Of a DNA stretch of 64,000 nucleotides, positions 13,025-24,900 are shown in pieces. Within the stretch, counting starts at the first letter, position 1. The number at the start of each line of letters is the position of its first letter. The translations under genes were made by a program, and so were the position numbers. This DNA comes from Branchiostoma floridae (Eukaryota; Chordata; Leptocardii; Amphioxiformes; Branchiostomatidae). The stretch lies in the NCBI RefSeq assembly GCF_000003815.2, contig NC_049987.1, forward strand, positions 19,227,906 through 19,291,905, given 5' to 3'. A model generated the notes under the pieces. That model was given only the letters and a program-made list of their open reading frames with translations. It did not search any database and was not told the origin of the DNA.

Positions 13025-13232
13025 CGCACGTGTGTTTGTCTATGTGTGTGTGCGCGTGTGTGTGTGTGTGCAGTGTGCGTGTGTGTGCGTGTGTGTATGT
13101 TTGTCTGTNNNNNNNNNNNNNNNNNNNNNNNNNNNNNNNNNNNNNNNNNNNNNNNNNNNNNNNNNNNNNNNNNNNNNNNNNNNNNNNNNNNNNNNNNNNN
13201 NNNNNNNNTGAGTGTGTGTGTGTGTCATGAAT
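12957..13232. repeat. (TG)n microsatellite with an internal assembly gap
   Basis: Long runs of tg with sparse interruptions flank the 100-N gap at 13109-13208. Cys/Val and Thr/His-rich frames through it come from the repeat and are not proteins. The bases from 13290 to 14280 contain nothing recognised. Confidence 0.95.
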
Positions 13233-14280
13233 ATGACGTGATGATCGCGCTCGATACATTTGACGTGTGGGTGGGTGGGGGGGGGTAGTTCTTCTGTTCT
13301 TGTCTTGCTTCTTAAAGCATCTAGCTGTTGGAGACTAATGGAAGTGTCATTACTTTCACCTGCTGACATCTAGGTTTTTTTTTACCATGGTTAGTAGCCA
13401 GTCGTGCGTGGGGGCTACTTTTCACATTGGCTTTTCGTTAGTTTATGTAATATTTACTAATTGACCATTAACGTTTTGAAGACGCTGCTACACGTGCGAT
13501 GTTGTAAAGAAGTTGAGAAATAGTATTTGCTTGAAAACTAATACCTGAAGTTATTTGTCGCCATAAACGTCCGTATGCATTTTGAAATTCTAGGTACATG
13601 TATCTAATAAATATTCGCTGAATAATTCCAATTAGATAAGAAAAAGAATGAAGGACCAACACCGGAAATACAACTTCGTAGCATCGTTCCTCAAGTCGAA
13701 TCGAAGCACAAAGTTTTTGTTCTGCACTTTACAGGCTTTTCATTTGACGTCACCTGCGCCATGTTGGATTACAGCGTACCTCGTTAACCACACGAAGATG
13801 GTGCTGCTTAATTCAATTACCCGCCAACATGGTCGTCGGAGGATTCAAATGATAATTAGTATGACGTCAATGAAAAGCCCGTATAGCGAATCATACATTG
13901 TGCCTGTCAGTGTCGCACGGACTGCTTTTCTGCATGATGCCGCTAGATGTCACTACACACTATATCTGGCACGTTCATTTGAAGTCAGCCAATCATGTTT
14001 GTAGTTTCTTGTATCAAAGAATTGATAAAGAAAAGCCGCTTTTTTGTACACACAGAAGAAACCATTAAAGTAGAAGAATAAATCTCGGTCACAACTATTC
14101 AGACATAAAAAGCTCGACAAAACACGTCGAGAACTTAAGAAGAGCCGTAGCCGAACCTCTGCTTGGGGAGTAAGCCCATTCATGACAGAAATTCATGCTG
14201 CGGCGAACATCGAAAACGTGGGCAAAAACATGAGTATTTCTACAACTTGTTACCACTGGTCACCGTACGTGCATAAAAAA

Positions 14281-14340
14281 TATATGTCTATATATACAGA
14301 TAAGCAGACATATAGTTAGATTAGATAGGTAGATAGATAG
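14281..14340. repeat. TA/GATA simple repeat
   Basis: Low-complexity tatat and tagatagg repeats lie directly before the duplicated 5' module of receptor kinase 1. Confidence 0.7.
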
Positions 14341-15918
14341 GTCTTCACAACACCCCTAGGGGAAAAAGGTCAACTTTGACCCTCGTCTTTCTTGTGGAGA
14401 CTATGCCAATGTGTACAAAGGGACTCGTTGCTGATTAAAACCGTCCTCGTTTTGTTATACGTTAGCTATATATTGTAATATTCGTAAATACCAGATAGGA
14501 AATAGATATTATTAGGGATATAAAGACTAGAATCTACCCGTTTTGCAGTAAGACGGGATAATAAAAAAAAGTAACCTCAACGTACCCTTTCTGGAATGGA
14601 CTTGTCCTATTACGTCAAAGGTAATCAAGTGTGGTTCATGCATCATTTGCACAGCAAACGCAAACAATTGTTTGTTGAATGTTCCCTATTTATGAGAGAA
14701 GGAGGAAACTCAGTGCTGTTAAAATTCACTGATTTACCAGACTGCAGTGAGTCTTGAAATAGAGAATTTGAATGTTGGAGATATCAGATACTGGTGTTAT
14801 TAAATAGCCATATATTAAAGGTGAGTGCCATACTTTGCTTACTCATAGTAAATACACGTGTCGTGTATAGTTGATGCTACACCCTCTTTGGCATAACAAC
14901 GATAATGTAATTGCCAAAATGATTCCGTAAAACATATTTGTCAATATCAGGAGCTCTGGACATACAACAATATGTCGGTAAGAACCGAGAGCTAAATTCT
15001 GTGTACAGGCTGGTGACGGTTATAAAAGCCAAGCCATGCTGATAGCTTTAATAGCGACAAGAATTTTTACCAAAGTTGTTTCCTCTAGTCTCGTCAGTGG
15101 GTTCGACGTCACCAAATTTCACTAATTGTGCTCTTTTCTATTTGCAGCCATGTTGGTACTTTGCTGCAGGGCATAATTTTAAGCCAAAGAAATGATTATA
15201 AAACATCACAGTTAGAAATATAGGTTGTATTCATATTGTAATATATCATTTAATCTTTTTATTAGTGTACAAGTTAACGTTTTTGTAATTGATTTTATGT
15301 AATAACCTTGTATTTACTTCCCAATGTGAGCCCACGACAACAGCCAATGGCTAATTAGGCAACCTTGAATGATTGTTCAGTCCTGGGAATAATTGTCCTC
15401 CTGGCGATTCTTTGGCCAATTAAACCTCCCAGAGCTGATCTCTGCAGCAGATAAGTAAATCTTGCCCTGATCTGTGCTGCTGATGCAGATTTACTCCCCC
15501 ATTCGATGGAATTTCCAGTGGTATGCAACTTTTACATGAGTGATACCCCAAACTCATGAAAAAGCTCAGCATGACAAGGTATCAATATGGCCATCCCGTA
15601 TATAAAAAGGCTCAGCAGGACAAGGTTATGAATAGATATGTTGATAACGCCTTCTAGGGCCTGAGTTATAGATTATGTTGCGTTTTTCCCTTGAGCCGTA
15701 CACACATCGTTGGGATTTCCCCATGATGAGTCATCGTCAGGATGCATTCAACCTTGCTTTTGTTCCGTTTATCTGTTTTGACACAAGGTGACACAGCGGT
15801 TTTGGCAGGAGCCAGCTTTCACCTGGACTGAACTAACGAGAACAATACAGGGCACTACCGTGCTGATACTGTTTCTACAATATCGTAAAGCACAGAGCTT
15901 CGGCATGAGAGCTTCAAT
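14341..15918 (+). promoter_or_regulatory. 5' module of receptor kinase 1 (module copy 1 of 3)
   Basis: This 1.6-kb stretch ends at the start codon of receptor kinase 1, and diverged copies lie at about 29850-31090 and 31643-33150. Anchors in order are ctaggggaaaaaggtc, an exon-like end at 14820 followed by a GTGAGT donor, ggagctctg..caatatgtcgg, tcctctagtctcgtca, ttccgttta and agctttcacctggactgaac. It likely contains the promoter and a 5'-untranslated exon ending at 14820. A TATAAAAAGG at 15601-15610 is a possible TATA element, but that is inference. The ORF seen in the exon of copy 3 is absent here. Confidence 0.55.
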
Positions 15919-18900
15919 ATGAAGTAAGTATTACCCAAGATTATGAAAAAAATTAGCAAAACCGACACTGGAATAAATAAGAACTTACCGGAAATGGAAG
16001 GTAAACGGAGTCCACTCTAAAGGTTTCGGTTAAGTCACGATTCATGTCATTGTTGGTTTTGTTTTTACCTCCATGAAAAGTGGTGATAAAGAACGTCGAA
16101 GTTCAATGATGTTCGGTATGTAGATGATTTAAACAGAGATGCGCATAGTGTCATGTATATTATGAAAATTAGGGATTAATTTGCATAATCAAAGAGGACT
16201 ATCTGTAGTGTTTTTTTTATAATAGCAGTTAGATACTGTAAATGCATTTATGTTCGCGGGGATTTAATTTCGCGGTAGCGGGAAAATGGACTTTTCGCGG
16301 TGGTTTTAATTTCGCGGTATCACCATGCACTGTAGTCTCTTACTGTTATGGAAAAATATTCGCGGTGGTTTTAGATTCGCGGTGAAGCATTAATCCACCG
16401 CGAACATTTCTGCATTTACAGTATTCGTAAAATAGTCATGGCAGGTGAAACATTAACAGATGCTAGATACAGAAAAGATTTTGCATAACATAATTAACAC
16501 ATAATCAATGTGAAATTACCATAGTTCCATAGCGATAAATGGCGGGTTAATCTACTCGTACATACGGTGCATAGATTATGTAAATTTGCATGTCATTTGC
16601 ATAATTCATGATGGAATGAAAACGTGGAATATTATAAAACAAAATTCAACTGCACGTACGATATATGTGTTTTGGTTAAAATACATTGTTACATAGATAA
16701 CATAGAAAGGCTCTAGATCTGTTTCTTATGTTTATAAGAAGATGGGAGAACTACGCATGCATGCATTCATTCAGAATTTCGAGTGGATTAGTGGATTTCC
16801 TGAAATAAGATTTAACACAGATTTAAAAGTAACGTACTGTACATATTTTCCAGGTTCCAACAAAATGCATATCTACTGCTTTTGATATATGTACTCGTTT
16901 TCAATTCCAACGCATGGAGACGTCGCCGCCGCCGTCGTCGTCGAGGTAATGGCCTCTAACTGATATTCGCATTTGTATAATGGATAATGATGATGATCTG
17001 TTCTTCAACTAAATTAGACCGCGATTATTTTCTTTCTTGATAATAGAGAGGACCGGTGGCTTCAGCGCGTATGACTTCTTTTTCTAATGGCATGGTATTG
17101 AAGGCAAATTACCTTTCCTCGCATACATCACTTTATATTGATCCACATTATATGGGATTTTTTTACAACTTTGATACCAAAAATATATGCTTTACATTAT
17201 ATATGCTGCTGTGTTCACCCTGTTATTGACCAAATTGTATGAGATTCTATACGGAGATGCTTTGGATGAATGCCACAAAATTTCAGTCACATATAAGGGC
17301 ACAGTCAACTTGAAAAAGATAGTAAGTGACATTTTTTCAGACTTCGTGTTGTTTTTGTAAACAAATGCCGCTATCTTTTCAGCAATAATAGGCTGTTCCA
17401 CACAACCACCTAACCAAGCCTTCAGCTACCTGACCGGCTGTACTTCACCATACACACACGGGGAGACATGCCACTACGAGTGTCATACCGGGTACTACAG
17501 AACATCTGGTGGCAACGACTTGACTTGCTCAATGGGATCATGGATTGGCGAAAGAATTCAGTGCAGTATGTATCAATTTAGGTAGTAAAAAGACAAGAGT
17601 GCAGAAATATGAACTGAAATGGCAGAAAGTAGAGTATATTCCAAGTCACGGGGAGGGTTTGTGAATATTATTTATCATACATAACGCCCAGCAACACTTT
17701 CCTATAAGGTTGTATTAATTGCGTCCCAGCCCACTGACCCATTTAAAAAATGACAAAAAATATTATCAGATCCTTTTGACAAAAAATTTAAAAGAATTGA
17801 AAACATTTTTTATGATGACAATGAAAACCCCCTCGGTGACTATAAACTCTAAACAACTAGTTTGCCAACCACCTTTTCCTGCAAATAAAGATGCTGAGTC
17901 AAATCGGCGGTGGAAGATTTTTTTATTGAACTGAAGGTGATATGTAAAAGAATGCTAATTAACTTTCTATTGTTACATGTATGGTTTCTTTATTCGTACC
18001 ATGTACAATAGCTTTCAGACCTGAACTTACGAATGAACTTCCTTGCATTCGATTGTGTCATTTGTATTTATTTTTCTGTACAGTTCTTTGCATGTGTCGA
18101 TGGCTTGTCATTTTTCTTCTCTTAGTGCCTTTAGCCCGTCTGCACCTCCAACCCCAGCATTCAGCTACAAAAGCGGCTGTTCTTCCCCCTACTTGCACGG
18201 GAAGACGTGTTACTATGGGTGCCGCTCTGGTTACTATCCAGCCTCGGGAAACACGGAAAGGACGTGTAATAATGGGGTATGGACTGGAGATAAACTTGAA
18301 TGTAAGAAAGGTAAGCATCTTCAACGTGTATCTAATAGTATACCCAGAAGAGTTGACTATAAGGAAACCGACCAAAACAATCATCGAATTTGTCTACAAT
18401 GCATAAGGGAAACTACATGATATGCTTTGTATTATATATATATTACCAACTACATGTAGTACTGGATTCCAAAACATGACCCATGCCATATGAAAACCCC
18501 AACCGATACTCGTGTATAGCAGAATAGTAAATTCTCTAAAACGATTACTCAACAACGAAATTTTGCTGAATATTAGAAAAAAAACATACATGGTGCAAAA
18601 CGAATTTTAGTCCAAAACATGCATTCCCTGCCATGTTCCATGGGATGGACGTTGACTAATTCGGTTACAGGCTAAACGTACTTCCAACCTTTACATCGTT
18701 TGCCACAGTGATGGTACACCTAAACATTGTAATTGGCGTTGTAGTGAAGCTGCTGCGCATATTTGGTGCGTTGTTGCGTCCGAGCGATTTGACAGAGCGT
18801 TTAACAAATTACATTGAAAATATTATATCTTTTTACGTTTTATGTGTTTTGTTGTCTTTTTAGCCATACTTGTTCGTTTGATATCCCTATTATATAAACT

Positions 18901-21900
18901 CTGCACAAAAAGTTTCGCATATCAACTTTGGTTGATCATATTTCTGTATCGATTACAATGTATCGATATCAATTGAAAGCTTGTGTGATTCTCTTTCCTA
19001 TGGTGTCAAACAGATTATGATTTTAAACTCATGAAACAATCACGGGGTCTGCTTACATGAGTGGGTCACCAAAAAAGTGCCCAAATTTCCCTGCTTGTGT
19101 TAATATATAGATACAGTATCCTTCTGCTGTTACTGGTGCGTGTCTCGGAGATTCAATCAATCCTTTTCTCGCGTCATGTTCGGTATACAGAGCATACAAG
19201 TTTGTTTGGGCACATCTGAGCAGAATATATCTGCCCTTTTGGCAGTTGGATGGTCAATTCAAAACGTTAAGGCGGCAATGAGAGCCGCACGTTGACAAGA
19301 CAAGAGTAACTTTCAGCGTTTGGTGGTGGAGGCAGCTTCATGGTGTAGAACGGTATAACCGCCATAGGAAAATAAGAATCGCCATCATTTCAGGTAACCT
19401 CAATGTGGTGAGATATAAGGGCAGTGCATCCTCCTTCTAGTCTCAATATCCTACCTCTTCAATATTGGACCAAATTCCATTCTGCAAAATTACAACATCC
19501 ATCCACACAGAGCAAAGACCATTGCAGACTACCTCCAGGATGCGATGCTGGAGTACAGTATTAGGATGGAATATCCTTCCTATGACTTATGGCTAGCACT
19601 TGATCGAACACCTCTCAGTTCAAATTGTTTGCTTTAGTAACAGTGGCTTTCATTGACATGTCCTGTTTATTCAACTTGTCATCAGTCAATACAACACAAG
19701 TCAATACAAACGGATAAAGAGGAGCTGAATAGAGTGTTCAACTTCAGTAGGGTAATTTCGGCACGTTTTGTTTTGTGACTCCCTGTATGCAAGCAGGCCT
19801 GGTGCTCGTTCCATGAATTTACAAATTATAGAATAATCTACTCAGATGTACTGAAAATAAAGTTGGATGTTCTGTATACCAAAAGTGATGGTGAAAGGGA
19901 TTGATTGAATCATTGTCAAGGCCTGCGGCCATAACAACCGGGCTATTCAGTATTGTACTATTGAGTAGAAACAAGGAAATTTGGGCACTTTTTTGTGTGT
20001 CCCATTCATGTAAGCAGGCCCCATGCTCGCTTCATGAGTTTACAATCATAATGTGTTTGATACCATAGGAAAGGGAATCATACAAGCTTTCAATTGATAT
20101 ATAATACATTGAAATTGATGCAGAAACATCAGAAATATGATCAACCAAAGTTCATACGCGAAACTTTTTGTGCCGAGTTTATAAAGCCAGCGGTAACACA
20201 AATTCAATTTAGAACGCAGCGCCGCTGCCAGCGTGCCGCATTTTCCGTGAGATACTCGCTTTACGTCGTGGAGAACAGCAGTATATTTAGGGATATGCCA
20301 TAGCCGTAGTTCATACAGAGGGATTTGTTGTAGCATACTTTCATATTTGTCGCTCAACGTTATTACAAAATAACTTTAAATCTTAACAGAATCCACATTT
20401 TTATTTTCAGAGAGTTTATTCTCCAATGCCGGGAGTTTAGATGTCGAAATGGTCTGGACTTACCGACTGGAAACTGGCATCACACCCCTCTTTGAGAATT
20501 GGAAGAAACTACCAAATACAGGGATAGCAAGTAGGACCACAGTGAACGTCTACACGTCAGCACTTTACATGGTCAGTATCCTCACAAATGCTATGGTCAC
20601 AATGGAAAATGGGTAGCCTGCTATTTTTTTTGTAATTTCAGACGTTACCAAACAAGCACCTGTGACTACCTGGCTATTTCGGGGCACAGCGGGGCCAACA
20701 AATTGTTGTTGATTTGTAGTTGAAATCAACCCGGGACCCGGTGACAAATAACTGTAACATAAATTTATAATCGTAATAAACATTGAGAGGTGCCCGGCAG
20801 TCCACATATAGGCTTCAGTACCCGGCCGGGGCTACACCCATACACGTAACGTAGCAAATGTGAGGGTAGCAAAACGCCCCAACATAGCTAGTGATGTCAC
20901 CAGATAACCTGGTACCATATAGTAATAACATTATGACGGTTTTAATAGTTTTCCCAGGTTTGTTTTCATGAAATTGACTTTTTAAGTTCATAATTTCACC
21001 TGGGTTTAACTGATTTCGTTCCAGGGACGAATAGAGCTGTTCGGACAAGCTAGCCTAAGGCTGAAAAATACAACAGCTGCTGACGAGGGAATCTACCAAC
21101 TGTTCACAGTGTTCTCCGATGGCACTTCGCAGTCTGTCACTGTATCTGTTGAAGGTTTGTTGTGGCCCGCGCGCGCACAGGGAGAGTAAGGTTTCAATTC
21201 TTGTGAGAACTTTATTGATTGTTAGGCCATGTTGATTTGATTATCTGGATGACATCCTCTGGGAATTACAACACTGATGCGAGCGGGCGAATAAAAAAAA
21301 GTTTTGCCAAAAAAAGTTTCCTTCAGTATGAAATCTAAATTGTCAGGAAGGTTGAAGATAGGACTGAAAACAAATAGTATGGTATATCAACAGTTAGATG
21401 TTGGGACCAGTACATCCTACGGGTGCAAAACATTTATTTCTTGGACCTTGAACGGGTTTCGCCAATTAGAAAATGGACACACCATGTTGCAATTGGGGTC
21501 TTACGGGGGGCAAGAATACAAGAAGAGCGAAGTCGAGTAGAGTTTATAGTCAATTGTACCAAGTTTCTACAGTCAAAGGTACAAAGACAGTTAGCCTTTA
21601 TTACATGGAGATGGGATTTTTAAACGCCAGTGGGAGTCGGATAATCAACCAAACAGATTTGTTTGTAGCAATGTTCACCAATTACCATTGTTTTGAGTAT
21701 TGCCAGTTCTCAAGTTTTCACAGACAATCCTCGGGACCTGAACGGGACCTATACCTGAATTTTCTGTACTGGTACCCACCCCTACCAACAATAAAGTTTT
21801 TTTTCTTTCTGTCCTTTCACATCTTATTCTTTGACTTTGGATTTATTTTCATTCTATGGCATTAGTTGTCTGTTTTCTGATACTGATATTTTTTAATCTG

Positions 21901-24900
21901 CGGTATATACGTGCTCAATTTACAGCTGATTTTCACATTTTACTGTGTGGTCGAAAACTTTTGTTTTTTGGAAATGGCCGAAAATTGATGCGAGCGCGGA
22001 TGTCATCCATATAATCAACTCAGCATGGCCTTACACTTGTTACAGAGAACAGCTCTGTAAGGATTTTAATATTAAACTCGTTGTATGATAGCATACTGAC
22101 CTTCCACCTACTCCAATCTTTTAAGTAAGCTATTGCTATATCGTATAGTTGCATGACACCTTTTAATTATTGATTATTTTATTGTATTATATTGTATGAA
22201 TTCTTTGTATGTTCGTCCGCATTTTTGTAGGTTCTGCCGCTACCAGCCCAAAGCTGCCTAGGCAGACCCTTGTAATGACTTGTCTCATCGTCAATAAAGA
22301 AAGAAAGAAAGAAAGAAACAGCTAAAACATGATGGATGAAGCAAATCCTTTGAATATCAAAAGTACGGAGCCTTGAAGACTTACGCTAACTTATCTTTTG
22401 CTCTTTTTTTTGCAGTAGACGACCCGTGTGAGAATAATGACTGTTCCTCCGATGGCGGTAGATGTGTTCCACATGGCTACAATTTCACCTGTTTCTGTGG
22501 TCCTGGTTATGTTGGTGACGGAAGGATTTGCATAGGTACAGCCATGTAAATTATTTACAATTAACTAAAGGGGTTAACTTGAAAGTTCATCTGTGTTGAT
22601 AGAAGCCATTCTTGAAATAGTTGAACTGTAATTTCAACTATTGGAAATTACACTTCAGCTATGTCAAGATATAAAGGGGTTGTTGTGATTGTTCGGGTAT
22701 TTTTGTCGTATGTATAAGTCACGATCTCTTTGATGTAATATACATTCTTAATTTACAGAAATAACGCCAAGGCAACCATGGACGACAGATGCTACTAGTA
22801 CTGCACCCGCAGATGGTTCGACGACGGGAACTACTCTTTTCACAACTACAGATTCACAGACCACAGGTATTATCTTTAAACTTCCTACTTCTTAATTAAG
22901 AGCGTTGAAGAATTGTTATTCTCTTCCAGCAGCTAATCTGGTTTTAAAAAGCGACGTGAGTAGTATAGTAGGGACACGCTGCCTCCAGAATAAATAATAG
23001 CAGCGTGTCCCTACTATACTACTGACGTGGTACTAACCCCTGTGCATTTGCTCTCAAGGGCATATATAACTCACGATCCCTTTTATATATGATATACATT
23101 CCTAATTTACAGAAATAACGCCAACACAACCATGGACAACAAATGCTACCACACCCACAGATGGTTGGAAGGCGGGAACTCTTTACACAGTTACAGATTC
23201 GCAGACCACAGGTACCATCTTCAAACGTCCTACTCCTTAATAGCGTTGAAAAACTACTATTCTCTCCAAGCAGCTAGTCTGAGAGCGTTGTTGTACTAAC
23301 ATCTGTGTATTTGCTCTCAATGACATTGTACAGTTCTATTGCCACAGGGGTCTCCTTAATATGCAAAATCCCTGCATATCCAATAGGCAATACGGACATC
23401 AGTACTACGAGTTATCTCTTTGCGCAAAAAAAAGTTTGATACATTCTCCTACGCAGATTCGAACGCTGGTGGACACGGCGTAGTAGAAGAGTACGTTTAG
23501 AACTGTACAATGTCATTGAGAGCAAATACACAGATGTTAGTACAACAACGCTCTCAGACTAGCTGCTTGGAGAGAATAGTAGTTTTTCAACGCTATTAAG
23601 GAGTAGACCGTCGGGGAGGAAACGTACTCTTCTGGCCGGCCGACTCCCCTAGCGACTTCAAAAGCCCCCTCCCCTTTGCTTTGGTTTGAGAAGCATTTGG
23701 CATATGACGTAATTATGTAAATTGGTAATAATCGTACGTAATTTTTACCGGGCGGTAAAAATACTGCAGCTAGAATGACACAAAAAATACGCGATGTTTT
23801 TTTCGTATATCTGTAGAAGACAATGAAGTGACGAAAGCAGACCAGGGATCAGTTGCAAAGCTTCATTTGAACTACAACAACACATCTAACATGAATGTTA
23901 TATTTGAGGCCTGGTGGTTCAAAACGAATGGCAATGACCTGATCGCTAGTCGCGTACATCCTTTGAACGCATCCATATCTCCAAGTTATGAGGTGAGGGC
24001 GAGAATTGTTTCATATAACAACCTATTTCTTTCACAAATTTCATAATCGCTTTGGCTGCCTACTATTAAGAGGAAAATAAAAAAAAAGACAGCTAATGAT
24101 AACGTTTCTCTTCCAATATACCTACAATAGGATCGATTGGAAGTTTTTAGTGACGCTAGCCTTCTATTGAAAGCAGTGGAGCTTAGAGACGCTGGGACCT
24201 ACCAATTGCTGGCTGCCTTCGATGATGTTTCAGAATCATTGAGGAAGGACAGACACCTTGTAGTTCACTGTATGTCGGCGATACTTATACATTGTTCTTT
24301 TTTTTTTACATATATGACTCAATAGCAAAACATTCGTTTGATTTTGTACAATTTCAGAGCCCTGAATAGTCCGGTAGTTTCTTCTGAAGTTGGATCATTG
24401 TGGTGTATTACAAATCCATGCTTTTTGTCATTGAGCAAAAAAAAATGCATTTATATTTTCGTACGATGACCCTTTGATGTCTTCCGAAGTTTTTTTTCGA
24501 GCTAAAAAATAACATCTTTAAGCTATGAAACAAAAATTCTGCTTGAAATAAAAATGTTTTATGCAGACCCTCCGAAAGATGTGGACATCACTCCAAGTAT
24601 GACTGCTGCAACGGGAGACCGAGTCATACTGCGTGCTCACACTAGCTGTCACCCGTCAGCTATGTACTCTTGGACAAAAGTCAACGGTTCCCTTGACGGA
24701 AATTCGATCGTGAACAGCAGTACTGGAACACTAACATTGCTTAAAGTAGCCGTAGAAGACGGTGGTACATACGTTGTCGACGCTGGCAATTACCTGGGAA
24801 GCGCATCGAATGTTACAGTCTTACGGGGTAAGTATCTCTTACTGATATACAATCTCTAAGCATAAACTACTTACACATATCTGACACGTAGGTTGGTAAC

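Noticed and set aside
12845-13288. Cys/Val-rich and Thr/His-rich frames
   Set aside because: They are translations of the TG microsatellite and of an N gap.
13648-14004. 118-codon plus-strand frame
   Set aside because: No recognisable domain, no splice sites that join it to a neighbour, and ordinary intergenic composition.
18058-18384. 108-codon minus-strand frame
   Set aside because: It is the reverse of the second Sushi exon of receptor kinase 1.
22959-23023. Rho-independent terminator
   Set aside because: The hairpin lies in an intron of a eukaryotic gene and has no U tract.
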